Assembly: GCA_964006375.1 (NCBI GenBank)
Contig: OZ023266.1
Span: forward strand, 65,102,946-65,166,945
Source of the DNA: Tillus elongatus
Lineage: Eukaryota > Arthropoda > Insecta > Coleoptera > Cleridae
Reading direction: 5' to 3'
DNA length: 64,000 nt
In this document: positions 23,477 through 43,693 of the stretch, in pieces
Numbering within the stretch: the stretch's first letter is position 1
Layout: each line of letters begins with the position of its first letter
Program-made: the position numbers and the translations under genes
Notes under the pieces: generated by a model
The model's database searches: none
The model's input: the letters and a program-made list of their open reading frames with translations, nothing else
What the model was told of the DNA's origin: nothing

Positions 23477-23527
23477 AACAACTCGATATATTTCGCTCAT
23501 AGTCCCAAGCATCTTCAGGAGTACTAA
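23477..23527 (-). ncRNA. Hammerhead-ribozyme-like motif with intact core
   Basis: On the minus strand: stem I ACTC/GAGT, core CTGAAGA, stem II GCTT/GAGC, GAAA, stem III ATATAT, cleavage triplet ATC. All bases known to be invariant in hammerheads (CUGANGA, GAAA, UH) are present. As at the PLE ends in this window, one extra base separates the core from stem II. No PLE coding sequence is adjacent; a family H copy begins at 23524. Confidence 0.5.
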
Positions 23528-23983
23528 AAACTCGGGACGCAGCAAGTGCGTTATGGTAGTGAATTTTTATTAAATGCTTCAAATTTAAATAACTCAATTT
23601 TCTATAAACTTAGAGAGTTTAATTCCAATACCTAGTAAGGTTTTTCCTAAGGCAAGATATCCACAAAATTTCATTAAAATAACTTTGTAATTTTCGGAGA
23701 AAAAAATTTTTTTCGAAAGAAAATTTAAAATTTGAATAACTCAATTTTCTCTAAACTTAGAAAGTTGAATTTTGGTACGTAGTAAGGTTGAGGCAACATA
23801 TATAGTAAATTTCATTGAAACAGCTTTGTTACTTTCGGAGAAAAAAAAATTTTTCGAAAGAAAACTCAAAATTTTTCCGGAAAACCCCGTCTGATTTTTC
23901 TGGATAACGAACTCATCCAAGCCATTAATAAAAGACAGGCACTTGCCAAGTTTCACCGAAATCGGTTAATTATTTTTTGAGTT

Positions 23984-24070
<87 letters not shown>

Positions 24071-24107
24071 ATATAAAAATTAAACCTATTTACAAATGAA
24101 CTTTAAT
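23524..24107 (+). mobile_element. Family H copy, truncated at the 3' module
   Basis: Left end CTCGGGACGCAGCAAGTGCG, two tandem units, the CCATTAATAAAAGACAGGCA module and a TA array (23988-24067). The distal module stops after ACATATAAAAATTAAA. Confidence 0.8.
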
Positions 24108-24365
24108 AAGATATTATGCTGTGACAATACCTCTCTCAAGCACCCTAAAATATAATCAAAATGTGCACAGTTATATATGTTTTATTTCTTTTTCCCTTGT
24201 CTTAATACACTACATATTTTATGACAATCGATTTAATTTATTTATTTGATTTCATAAATAGTCGGTTAATAGTGACTTGGAATGAAGTAGACACCACATC
24301 TTCAAACATATTAAGAGAATATGAGTAAATCAACAGCAACTGGGAATGAATTCGGTCAGTCGCCC
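24108..24365 (+). repeat. hAT-like repeat fragment, copy 1
   Basis: About 85-90% similar by eye to 38690-38985 (shared CTTTTTCCCTTGTCTTAATA, GTCGGTTAATAGTGACTTGG). The copy at 38707 carries a CAGTGGCG end typical of hAT elements; this copy has a deletion there. Confidence 0.5.
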
Positions 24366-24537
24366 AGCCACGTGGTTAAAAAACACTGTTTGTATGATGG
24401 TTACAACTCTAGATCTAAATAAAAGGACTGTAGCAGCGGCAGAAGCAGAAGTCAATGGAAGGTTGATGAATGAATCTCATGAGTCAATAAGAAAAGCATT
24501 GACTAACCAACAGCAACCACATACTTATGATTTAAAC

Positions 24538-25098
<561 letters not shown>

Positions 25099-25663
25099 AA
25101 ATGAATAAAAATTAGCACAATATCTAGATTGTGCATTAGATAACACTTACAGCACTGTAACTAATTACAAAAGCAAGGCCAAAGCATCAAAACAGATAAA
25201 AATCTGCCACAAAGACATGCAAAAAACAACAGTGCAAAAACCATCTTTAAATTACATGTAACTCCACGCGAACATTTCCACTTTCAAAACATTCAAAGCA
25301 AGTCATGAAAAAGTATAAAAAAGGGTCATTAAGGTTAAAAAACTGAAAAAGCTTTGAAAAATTCGCGTGTAACAAAATGGACATCTAACCCCATTTTTTT
25401 GGAATGTTGACCATAGATATAGGTGACAACTGCAACACTAAGAGACCATCATTGATCATAGACTATTATTACTCTATTGATGAAATATATAATATGTTTT
25501 CTTATTGTAAGTTATAGAACCGGCCAACACAGAGGCGCCATCAGACCTATCAAATAGTATTACATAACTATATATGTTAACTTAAATTTTGAATATCTGC
25601 TTTTGAGTTCATAGTGTCATTTTCAAGAATATGACACATTTCAAGAAGAGAACGTTTTTTTAA
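25099..25663. other. No feature recognised
   Basis: AT-rich, no reading frame and no known repeat by eye. Confidence 0.4.
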
Positions 25664-25795
25664 ATTGTTTTCCCCATCCAATATTTTGACATTTTCAAAA
25701 TACATGTGACCCAAGGTGCATTGACGCATCATGTGTCAACCTTGGGTCACAATATGGATTTTGAAAATGTTAAAATATTGGATAGGGAAAACAAG
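25664..25795. repeat. Near-perfect 130-bp hairpin
   Basis: Arms of about 60 nt: GTTTTCCCCATCCAATATTT...GTGACCCAAGG on the left and its mirror (CCTTGGGTCAC...GATAGGGAAAAC) on the right, with a loop of about 15 nt. Most likely a short foldback MITE; a hairpin-RNA precursor is the alternative. Confidence 0.7.
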
Positions 25796-26922
25796 TGTCG
25801 TAAAAGATCGTTATGATGAAGAATTGTGAGTACCCCACTCTATTAGTAACTTGGGAAGTAAGTTAAGATTCCGATTTATTGCCAGCAAAAACCAATTTAC
25901 GAGTCATCATGTCATTTTCTCTTACATTGTCCAAATGATAAGATAAATAATGAATTAGAAATCAATCTATAGTACCTTGTATATCTTAGACATGCAATAG
26001 TTTTTTATCGCATAACTGACTCAATCGGATTATTTTCCTGCCTAGAGTCTATAGTTGTTCTATCCCCCAGTCATTACGGACCAGCTTGTATTACCAAGAG
26101 GATATTATTAACTGATAAATCTATACTATGAGATAATTAACAAATGAACTAGAGTTGGTGGTTTTGAAAAAAAAGTTGGAGACATGGTTTTTACGTAAGC
26201 TTCAATTTAGTTAGTCAAACCGACAACCAATCATTTGCTGGACTTAAAAGTAACAACAATAACGCCAACTTTTAGCAAACTCTTAGTAAATTTTCGTAAA
26301 AAATTTCACTAATCAGGAGTTTGCAACTTTTAGGCGCAAGTTTTTAGTGCTTAGATATCCATAGTTTAAGAAATATTCTAATAGGCCACTCACCGCGAAT
26401 GAACCAGTATATATTTTTTTTAATTTTTTTTTGCGTATCAAATTATACATAATGTCTTACAAAGAATCTAGTTTTGTGTTTGCAATATAACATAATTTTA
26501 CTAATACTCCATTCCTTACATTTAACTGCCGAATTGTCTCTCAATGTCAGCTTTTCGATTTGATTTGAATTTTCACGTTCACCGCTGTTACAAATCTTAT
26601 CAACTTTAAAAATAGAATTTTTTGTTGCTAACTACAATTTGGCTTAACCTTTTGGTTTCAATTTTGACAGTTATTTTTCTTTGAATTTTGCAAAATGTTA
26701 CTCAGTTTGTCAAAAATTGAAGTACGAGGTATCTTATTTTTGACGTTCTTGTACACTTTTTTTATTAAAAAAGAAAAGTGTGTAAGCCAACAGCTTTGAG
26801 CCTTTTTTATAAGTAGTACATTTGGTTTGAAAACTTTTGTCTGTTCTGATAATTTTACTAGTTCAACGGTTTAGTCAGAAAAAAAATAAATTGCAAATAA
26901 CAACACACAATTTGATAGAATA

Positions 26923-27129
<207 letters not shown>

Positions 27130-27320
27130 GAGGTCTTTATTAGGGCGAAGTTAATTTTACAAGTTTCTTCCACTTAACCCTTAAAAGATAACTTGAAATG
27201 TAGGAATTACAAAATAAACAAATTATAAATGCCCGAAAAAAATATCCGAAACAACAAAACAATTTAACAACAAAACATTGACAAATGTGCGCCTTAAATT
27301 TAGTTGAAAGAAAGCAATTC

Positions 27321-28815
27321 TTAAATACGAATATTATTTACTATAACTACACTACGAAAACTGACTATTTTTATAAAAATCTGTAACATATCTCCGAAAC
27401 CCTGGCAGAGAACATAAAGTATGTTCAAATTGTATTTTATTATACAGATGTGGTGCAACATAGAAAAAAGAGCTCCGATCGTATAATATTTAGGTATGGC
27501 AAACAAGTGATCGAGTCTTGTGTTGAGCGAATGTATTTGTCTCCGAAAACAGAGCTTCTGATGTAGGTAATCAGGCGCCGCCCCGAGGAGAATCTTGTGA
27601 GTTAAGCAAAGATGTACTTTCCAGCGATTCTTCATATTCAGCCAATCTAATTCTTTTAGCTTATAAGAAACACGATCTGTTCTTTTTAGATTAAAGATGA
27701 ACCGTAAACATGACTTCTGAACCTTTTCTATTCTTTGCCGATCCCAACTGTCAAGGGCAGGTCCATACACAACATCAGCATGGCTAAACCGCGAGAGAAT
27801 CATCAAGTTTACCAAGAGAGCTTTTACTTTCACTGGAAGGCAATTTCGGTAGCTATAAAAATATTTCAATAGGCCAAAGCTAGCTCTACAAAGATTAGTG
27901 ACGTGATTAGAAAATTTTAAATTGTTATCTATTATGAGACCAAGATTCTTTGCAGATTGTTTTGCTTCCAAGCGACTCCCATCTATTAAAATATCAATAT
28001 TTTGAGAACAAACTCTATTCCTACTGACCCCTTTGCCAAAATAAAGTACGCAACACTTATTGACATGTATCGCAAGATCATGCTTCTTTGCTGTCGTGAC
28101 TAACCTATCAAGGTCTGCATTTAAACTTGCTATAGCGTCTAAGGCGTTTTCGACAGGAAATGATTTGTAAAGCTGGGTATCATCGGCATGGAAGTGTACT
28201 TTGCTCGAGATTATTTGTTCTTGAAAATCAAACGTATAAATATTAAATAAAAGGGGGCCCAAGATAGAGACCTGTGGAACTCATTTTAATAAACTCAAAG
28301 AATCCGATACATCCGATCCGCAGACAACCCTCTGTGCCCTATCTGAAAACAAACTCGCTATAAACTGAACGGCGTCCTGATTGAAACCAATATATTGTAA
28401 CTTCGAGCACAATAGTTCATGACTGATCGTATCAAAAGCTTTACTGTAGTCTAGCAATACCAAAGCTGTAACTTTTTTATCGTTAGCTGTGAGGATGTCG
28501 TCACTAATATTTGCTAATGCGGTTGTGGTGGACCTGCCCCTAACAAATCCGGACTGTACATTTGGCAAGATGTTGTTGTCCCCAAGGTAAGCAGTTATCT
28601 GCTCGGACATCACTTTCTCCAATAACTTTGAAAGAACTGAGAAAATGCTTATAGGTCTTAAATGATTAAACTCAGTTGGATTGTTTCCTTTTGGAAACAT
28701 GAAAACCTTTGCAACTTTCCAAAGTTTAGGAAAGCACTTTGTCTCAATACAAAAGTTTAGAAGATGAAGCAGCTGAGGGAGAATTTCTGGGAGACATAGG
28801 TTAGTCATGTCAACT
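27321..28815 (-). pseudogene. LINE reverse transcriptase (CR1/jockey-like), 5'-truncated, one nonsense codon
   Basis: The frame enters near 28815 (LCLPEILPQLLHLLNFC) and shows HLRPISIFSVLSKLLEKVM, QSGFVRGRSTTTALA and LDYSKAFDTISH. At the GVPQGSILGP box the first codon is TGA (28281-28283) instead of Gly, after which the same frame goes on: VPQVSILGPLLFN, FHADDTQLY, then the C-terminal region to 27321. Apart from that stop the frame is open for about 490 codons. No endonuclease is present. Confidence 0.87.
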
Positions 28816-28859
28816 GAATAAAAAAATATTAAATTGGCATAACTGCTATAAATTGTTAT

Positions 28860-29904
28860 TAGTAAAATGTAGCAATATTGTAATAGTAACGGGTTACTAA
28901 AGTAAATGTTCAAAATGACTTCCATAATCTTGTATGCACAAATGAATTCTTCGTAAAAAATTCCTTCCAATATTTGTGGACTCTCTCTTAGAGAAATCGT
29001 TGCAGTAACAATTCTTCTATTCTCCTCTTCTTCAGTTTCAACTGGAGACGAATAAACCTTTGATTTCAAGGCACTACATGAAACAAAATCACAAAGTGCT
29101 AGGTCCGGTGATCGCGGTGGCTAATTTATAGGAGCATTATTCCCTCTTCTAATTGACTGGTTTGTAAATTTTTGGTGCATCAGCGTGTATGAACCGCATG
29201 TCTATGCGTAGATCCAGTGGAAAATCATCCTGAAGATCCAGCAGCGTTTGTTGCAGAAACTGCAAATAATTTTCTGCGTTAAGTCGAGTTGGTATTACAA
29301 CAAGCCCGGTAATAAAATTAATAATTATTCCAGCCCACACATTGATTTTAAATTCATATTGATAATGCGAAACTTTAAATGCATGTAGATGTGCTTCGGC
29401 GCTGGTGTAAACATGTTTATTATAAAGGTTTTGGATACCAGATCTTGCAAGTGAAGCTTGGTCTGGGAATATTTTTTTTCTGGTAAAATTTGCATTTTTA
29501 ATATTATTATTTTGAATGCGCCTAGAAAAGGCTGAACGCAACGGAGGATCAATAGACCATAGGTGCTGTACTTTTTGTACATGAAAAGAATATATAAATT
29601 GCTCCTTAAAAATTTCGCGTGCAGTACTTTTGGAAACCTCTAAATTAAGTCCCAAGCGCTTGGTACTAATTTTTTGATCTTCTTCTACCAAATCCAAGAT
29701 TTCTTTTACAAGTTACACAGTTTTTGTAGTACGTTGACCTCCCCAATTCATATTTACGAACTGAAAATTACCACTTTCTCGAAGTCCTCTTTCAATACCA
29801 GCAAACGTTTGATGGTTTGGTATTTGCCGATTAGGAAATCGTTGCCTGTAGACTCTAACACTTGCACGACTATTGACTTGACAAAATTGGTCAACTAAAA
29901 TCAT
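28860..29904 (-). pseudogene. Mariner/Tc1-superfamily transposase with DUF4817-type N-terminus
   Basis: The N-terminal helix-turn-helix block (VRVYRQRFPNRQIPNHQTF, 29860-29800) is followed by an in-frame TAA (29713-29715). The same frame continues with FPDQASLARSGIQN (first catalytic Asp), the VWAGII block and IHADAP (second Asp, normally HDGAP). A stop at 29149 and a frameshift precede PPRSPDLALCDF (third acidic residue) and SKVYSSPVE near 29128-29040. The C-terminus fades at about 28860 where the LINE was inserted. Two stops and a frameshift: inactive. Confidence 0.83.
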
Positions 29905-30339
29905 ATCTACTGTTCATCATATGTATATGAAGTCATTTTTAAAGTAGGTATTAAAATCTTAACTAAAACGTTCCACGTATTTAAGTACAGTTTGAAAAAA
30001 ATTTGAAATCAAATGTACCTAAACTTACAAAAAAAAAGTCATTGGCGAACACACTTTTTTATTTTACTAAAAAGAGTTACAGGGCCGTCACCCTGTACTT
30101 CAATTGATGAAGAGGTAAAATTTTGCAATGCCAGAAAAAGAATATCTGTGTCAAAATTGAAATCAAATGGTTAAGCCAAATTGGAATTAATGATTTATTT
30201 CTAAAGCCCTCATTTAAGCAGCTGTAGCTCGTTGGGGCGACACTTTTTGATATAAGTAAAGCAGGTCAGATCGATCTTTTTACGCAAGGAATAAGCGGTA
30301 GAGCGTTGTGTACGTATTTTCCGGACACCTATATAACAA

Positions 30340-33878
<3,539 letters not shown>

Positions 33879-34313
33879 TGAACAATTTCAACGTATCAGT
33901 AACTGATTTCTTTTTACAACAGTTCGATACCATAACACTGTTTTAGCGTCAGAACATTCCCAGGATTATTTAAGTCAATTATAAACTCAGTCTGATCTTA
34001 TTCCATTGCTTATAAGGTACAAAAATATAATATACGTTTTAGAAACACTGCTTAAAGTTCGGTTGTACCGTTACTGAATAATTAAATTTCTACACCAATA
34101 GAAGTCGGTTTTTTTTAGCACGGACAAATATTCAACTTCAGATTTCTTGCTCATAAGTGTAGGATTTGTCGTTAATTTGATTTCATTAACAGAGGATTAA
34201 TAATAGCTAGCTTGAAGGCCAGAAATAGCATGCCCAATTTTAAACTTGATGGGTAATATGATTTCTACATGGAAAGTTCTATTACCGACCTCCATATTTC
34301 CTTTTATTTATCG

Positions 34314-34436
<123 letters not shown>

Positions 34437-34445
34437 GTGTGTGTG

Positions 34446-35345
34446 TGTACAGGGTGTGTCTCTCCATGGCTATATCTCTAAATTTTTCCAAAAATACGGT
34501 CATATAATATACAGATTTTCCTGGCAGCATTTTACTTTAATATTTTATACAGAACACCCAAATTATTGTTGCATTTTCAGATTCGTGGTCTAAATTTAAT
34601 GTAACTGTATTTCCTACTCTCATACTTTATCTTAAACTGCTTTGAGTTATTGCCATTTCATAGCCAAAATTGTAACACACACGTGTTGAAAAATTTAATA
34701 AAACTTAGTGATTTTAAAGCCTACAGAGTTAATACTTACACAAATGTTTCATTTAAGAGACAATTTCCTAGGTAGAGCGATTTTTAATTTCTGCCAATGC
34801 TGTTGTGAAAACAAATTGTATGTAACTGCTTTTTCATGAGACAAAAGGTATTTTTTTCAATTTCAGCGTCATTTCTCAGCAAATTTGGTCTCCTGATTTT
34901 TGCTTAATTTTACGTACCAGGGTATTAGGAGCTTTCTTTTTCGAAGAAACGTTAAACGGAGAGGGGTATTTGGATTTTTAATGGTTTGAATTAGTTTCTA
35001 GTTTAGCTACCCTATATCCAGATCTCGATGATCAAGATACTCCTGAAAGAAGCATTTGGCTGCAACAAGACGGTGCGCCGCCTTATTACGCCGCACCGGT
35101 ACTAGAATCCCTAAACGAGGTTCACCAACAGATTAATAGGTAGAAGAGGAGAAATATATGTCCAGCTGACTCAGCATCGCTAGATTAAGTTTTGTGGGTA
35201 TATTTGAAATAAAGAGTGTACAAAAACAAGCCATCGGACTTTAGATACATTAAATGTGATAATACAACATGAAAATCGACAAATTGCTAAATATATTATT
35301 GAGAACATTCAAAACAAATTTATTTAACTTTTAGGATATGGCCAA
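34446..35345 (+). pseudogene. Mariner-like transposase remnant
   Basis: Starts with ACAGGGTGTG, a common end type of this superfamily in insects. The coding part, with several stops, reads FFFEETLNGEGYLDF, then SIWLQQDGAPPYYAAPVLESL (second catalytic Asp in QQDGAPP), then a degraded remainder. A fragment of the same element (34838-34980) is present inverted at 37088-37223. Confidence 0.7.
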
Positions 35346-35429
35346 ATTGTCAATGGCCATCAATTTTAACATTTAATTAAGCACTGCACTTTTTAAAATT
35401 AGATTTGAGTTTTTAAAAATCTGTTGTTT

Positions 35430-36052
<623 letters not shown>

Positions 36053-36436
36053 TTTTTGCCTAATAAACATACATCATAAATTTTGTTAATTATTATTATT
36101 TATATTGTGATATCTTGAAAACTGCTGAAGATCCAAGTAGAGTATATTTCATAAAAAAGTATTCAGAATTTTAAGTAGAATTCAAAAATCGAATAAAATA
36201 TGGGGTACTCCGTTTAAAAAATTAAAGTTGACGTGTGTCCCGACTTTTAAGCCATATTACATAATACTAAAAATCCTAAGAATTTGTAAAAATGAAAAAT
36301 AAAATCCATACGTTCGAGCGTTTTTCGAAAATATACATTGTTAAGAAAATATTCTTTTTGCCCACACTGTATATGGAATTAACTATTTACTGAACATGAC
36401 TTGCTCGAAAAACTGAAATCGGTAGAACAAAAAAAA

Positions 36437-37445
<1,009 letters not shown>

Positions 37446-37939
37446 ACTTTGGCCAAACAGTATAATATAACAATGTTATAATATGTCGTTTAACCGAGAT
37501 AAAGGCCAATTTTTGGTTGGTGTTTCGAAGTAACTGGTAACTTGATTAAAACAACAGTACTTAATTAGAAAGTCAGAGGTTGTTGGAAACATAATACATC
37601 TGTATGATGGTGTACAATAACTGCACCTGGTTAGAGCACCCCAGAGACCCGTACCAGTTTACAAGCCGCAATTAAATCAGTGCTTTTGTTTCTAAATATC
37701 TTCGCTTCGAGCTGTTAGCTTCTCAAAGGTAACTAGATTCAGTCAGGGTCGTCCTTGGTAATTAACGGACACTACCCTACAGTTTGCTGTTTGCGTAAGT
37801 AAGGGTATATAATTATATAAATATGTAAGAGAATAATAAGTAACAAATAAACGTCAAGCTAGCTTTTCTAATATACATAAATTAACGTTCATTAGGGTGT
37901 TCTTACCTTTATACCGCCAAATCAACAAACTATATTTTA

Positions 37940-38242
37940 AAAGCTATTAATGGTTTACTTATGGAAATTTCAAAACAAACATAACTTTCTGCTGGATCAA
38001 GGGTCATTGCCTACTTAAAGATAATGAAAGTGTTGACAGCTTGGCCAAATTTTCTATCGAATACGGGAAGGACTTTATTTATGTCCGACAACTGATGCTG
38101 ACATCTACGCGAAGAAAATATGCTTCGAAAATGGCAAAAACACTATAAAGCAGACCAAGCTAGGTAAATTCTACAAACAGCGTTAGCGAGTCTTACAGAT
38201 AACGCCATGGTTTCACAACACCGATTTTAAAATAAAAACTCG
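37940..38242 (+). pseudogene. I/R1-like LINE: RNase H part
   Basis: ITFCWIKGH...NESVDSLAKFS is the RNase H end motif (WxxGHxGxxxNExAD.LAK). After a frameshift WQKHYKADQAR and LQTALASLTDNAMVSQHRF continue the region after RNase H. The reading stops at 38242 where the composite family H insertion begins, and resumes at 39688. Confidence 0.65.
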
Positions 38243-39687
<1,445 letters not shown>

Positions 39688-39935
39688 AGAACGGATCCGC
39701 TTTATCTGTAGACTCAGATTCAATTACTTGCTAGTTCCAGCATACCTAAACAAAATAAACCTAAGAACGACTCCATTGTGTGATTGTAGTGAACTGGGTG
39801 ATTCAGAACATATGCTGCTGCAATGCCCCTTGGATCTTGCCTATGTAAGCCAAATCTATAAAATGAATATACTGCAACTACCATTTAGTTTAATGTCTTT
39901 ACTACAGGGAAGAAACTTAAACATATAAAAATTGT
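39688..39935 (+). pseudogene. I/R1-like LINE: C-terminal zinc motif
   Basis: RIRFICRLRFNYLLVPAYLNKINL precedes PLCDCSELGDSEHMLLQCP, the C-x-C...EH....CP motif found after RNase H in I- and R1-type LINEs. It is the natural continuation of 37940-38242. Confidence 0.72.
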
Positions 39936-39964
39936 TAATAGACCTGATAAAAGAAATTAGTATT

Positions 39965-39967
<3 letters not shown>

Positions 39968-40045
<78 letters not shown>
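39968..40045. repeat. (TA)n array 5' of the SINE
   Basis: Pure (TA)n. The SINE at 40046 is flanked by TA arrays on both sides. Confidence 0.95.
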
Positions 40046-40321
<276 letters not shown>

Positions 40322-40497
40322 ATATTTGTGTGCATATATGTGTGTATATAGCTTTAAAAGATTAACTTTAACCCCTTCCGTCTCCCCTACTGTGATTATC
40401 CCTATGAATTCGTGGGTCCGTCTTGAGTGCCTAGAAGTGGCCATGACAGACCTCTTGGTCCAAGTGTGTCCCGGTCTTAGATAGATTATATTACAAA

Positions 40498-41085
40498 AAA
40501 TGTTCGGGGCAGCAAGTGCATTAGAGTAGCGATTTTCGTAAGAATTGTACACTTTAGTAAGGTATATTATTAAAACTAATGCTTGAAATTTAAGTGGACC
40601 TGGGTTACCAGTTTTAGAGTTTATTTGGAGAAGTTTTTATTTTCTATGGACCTAGAAAAGTATAATATGGTAGAGATATATGAAGTACTGCAAGTCTCTT
40701 TAAAAAATTGTGTTACAAATTTCAATAAAGTCCTAAAGGTTTTCATGAAAAAAAAATATTTACAAAGGCAATGTACCTGGGAAATCATAAGCATGGCAGG
40801 TATTTGCCTTTTAATTGCATTGATGGTTTTGTTTTAGTCAACCCCATCGAAATAGTTTCTGCAAAAAAAAAACAACAAAAAAGGTTTTTTAAAACCAAAT
40901 TGTAGATATTCGCGAAGGTCATTATGTTCTTTTTCGTTAATTTAGTACCCACGCTGCGTTTACATAGGTGTTACTATGGTTCAAGATTGAAGATTCTAGC
41001 TTAATAGGAAATTGAGTTATAGGATTTAAAATATTTTTACAAAAATTCTCTACCATACCGTATTTGCTGCACCCAGACCTTCTTC
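40498..41085. mobile_element. TIR element related to family H ends
   Basis: Left end TTCGGGGCAGCAAGTGCAT, right end the inverted counterpart (CCGTATTTGCTGCACCCAGA, 41056-41076). Body of 500 bp without supported coding. Its second half (40760-41020) is repeated, diverged, at 41690-41960. Confidence 0.6.
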
Positions 41086-41689
41086 AACACTTATTTACTG
41101 TTTCTGTATCCACACTTTTTTAAAATAATGAAATATTGTAGCTCTCTGTGTAAGACTGACGAACCAGGCAACATAAATTTCATTTTTAGAAAAATATTTT
41201 AAACAAATGAAATGGGGTAACAATTTAACATAAATTGAAAATCTTGGTTCGCTGCTTTGTCGCAGGGGTTCCCCTTCCCCTCCTGCGTGCCTACAGCTAC
41301 CCTCAATGTCTAAACAAGAACAATGTAAACAAGAAAAGTTTCTCTGGAACAACTCGCAAGAAAGCTACGGGACCTGCGGTGAATGTAGAGTTTCGGGGCG
41401 GGATTTTTAGGAGGTGTAGCTGCAAAATAGGATTAAGGCAGCTTACAGAGGTCCAACTAAGCTGGTTTTTTTTCTTTCTGCTCACATTTCCTTTTTCTCT
41501 TATTCCCCGCCCAACACCCCTAATCACTCCTTGTCCCGTAAGTTTCTTGGGGGCGGTTTGCAAGAAATAGTTCTTGTGGTTTATGCATGCAGAAGGAAAT
41601 CTAAGCATGTTTCTGAATTTTTTGTTCTAAAAAGCCGCCGTTTGCTAATCTGTAAATTCACCGAAAATTTAATTTTTATTTACAAAACG
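41086..41689. other. GC-richer stretch, not recognised
   Basis: 41235-41580 is clearly richer in GC than its surroundings and is open on both strands for about 100 codons (41235-41570 +, 41303-41608 -). No domain or motif is recognised, and the context is repetitive, so no gene is called. Confidence 0.3.
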
Positions 41690-41965
41690 ATTGTAGCTAC
41701 CTACCAAATCATAAACGTAGCAGGTATTTTTCCTTATTACTCGTTTTGATGATCCGTTTTAGCCAACTCAATCGAACCAGCTTCTGCAAACAAAACAACA
41801 AAAATTGTTTTCTAAAACCAATTTGTCGTTGCCTGTGAAGCTCATTGTGTTATGTTTTAAATTGAGTACCCACGCTGCTTTTATATAGGTGTTAGTATTT
41901 ATCAAGACTGAAGATTCCAGTTTAATATGAAACTGGGTTATCACATTTACCTCAAATTTTCCATA
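41690..41965 (+). repeat. Diverged direct copy of 40760-41020
   Basis: Shares AAATCATAA, GCAGGTATTT, ACCCACGCTGC and AGGTGTTA blocks in the same order. Confidence 0.6.
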
Positions 41966-43254
41966 TACGAGATAAAGAGTAATTAGAAACTAAAAGTAAA
42001 CAATAGGTACCTTATTCTAAGATTCTAAGTATTAGCGACAGCGGAGTCGATTGCGATGTTTTCTTCATCTTCTTCGTTTATGACGTCTGTAAACAAAGAA
42101 GATAACCTAGAATTAGACTCCCTCCTGCTGTCGGTTGGCAAAATAATAAATGTGAAGTAGGTAATTGGTGTTGTCAGATTTAACAAGGAGAGCGAGATGG
42201 TTATTAAATACGCTAAAGAATGGGAAGTTTAATGATAATAACACGTAGATTGCCTTTAAACAAATTGAATCACTTTCGTAAAACAATTATTTAATATCAT
42301 ATGTTTTTCTGATCTTGAGTTGTTTATATTGAGAATTTTGGCAAATGGCAACACCGCTGACTGACATATTTTTGTATCCTGTTCGTTTGAAGTTTGATTT
42401 GGAGCATTTGTTTGCAATGGTAGCGTAACCCTGATATAACTGTCTGACCTTGTCTAACATTATAGGCACTCATTCAGAGGTAATTTTGGGTTATATCGCA
42501 AACTAATTATTTTTTTGTTCGGTTATAACTCAAAATTTACTAAACTGATTAAGGTTAAATTCGGTAGAGAGGACCATTTATACGATGTCTACATGCGTGT
42601 AAAGTTTTAGTTTCATACTTCTAGCAATTTAAAAGATATTGCGTTTTCAAACAGTTTGTCGCATTTTTTCCAAAGTATTTGAGTGTCAAAACTGTCTAAC
42701 GAACTCATCCAAGCTATTAAAAAAAGGATGGCAATTTTCAAATTTGGTTTCGATTGGTAAAGAAAAAAGACGTGTTTTAATCCAGTCGGTGGATGATGGA
42801 TAACCTTTCAATGTTACCCCTTTCGCTGCCCACACACGCCCATGTTAGATGTTCTTAGCCCATTTTTATAAACATTTCACTCCAAAGCATCTGATTTTTT
42901 CCATGAATTTAATATGTTACCAACGTGATATTCTGTTGATTAAAAACACTTATGTGAACGATTAAATCATTTAATAAATCCAATTTTCTAACGACAAGAA
43001 ATACCTTTCGTGATATTTTCCAATTGTGCTAAATTTATTTCTGAAAAAACTTGGATTATAATTATTTAACAAAACTGAATTTTGGAACATTATATATGTA
43101 GTTTAATGGCAAGTAACAAGTTCATTTTGATGATTTGAACATGATTTGAAAAGCTTCTACCACACCTAGACTTCCGGTTACGATAGAAAATTCTTTCCGG
43201 AAGATAAGTTCGTTGTCATGTTCTGGTAGTCAATTTTTTTCCTGGAAAATTTTA
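41966..43254. other. No gene called; one short coding-like piece
   Basis: 42079-42231 reads as two short in-frame pieces separated by TAG (MTSVNKEDNLELDSLLLS; VVRFNKESEMVIKYAKEWE), which looks like a decayed coding fragment of unknown family. The rest holds nothing recognised apart from a family H-like module at 42700-42760. Confidence 0.3.
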
Positions 43255-43273
43255 TTCTTTCTCCTTTAAAATG

Positions 43274-43349
<76 letters not shown>

Positions 43350-43366
43350 CATTTTAAAGGAGATTG
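43255..43366. repeat. (TA)n array inside a perfect palindrome
   Basis: CTCCTTTAAAATGCTATATT precedes and its exact complement follows a (TA)n run of about 65 bp (43278-43342). Confidence 0.9.
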
Positions 43367-43693
43367 TATGATTGAGCGCTAATGTGTTAAATGTTTACTC
43401 CGATATCTAAGTCAAATTGACCGAATCGAGTAAAGAAAAAGTGCAAGAAACAGTTAGATAGTGAGAACATTGGCAGGAGATCTTAGGTAATTGAGAAGAT
43501 AAATAAATACCACAGCCACCGTGAGTAAATTGAATTTAAAGTACGGTTTAAAGGTTAGGGGCATTGGAGCATAAGGTTCAAAGTTGAATGCAGTGTCTTT
43601 ATTGATAAGCTGAAAGAATACAACCGATATTATAATTCAGCCGCCGACGACGTCTGGATAGGCAACACGTTAAACAGCAAAGTGTAAGGAGAG

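Noticed and set aside
41235..41608. Overlapping ORFs on both strands in a GC-richer stretch
   Set aside because: No domain, signal or homolog recognised; openness on both strands suggests composition, not coding.
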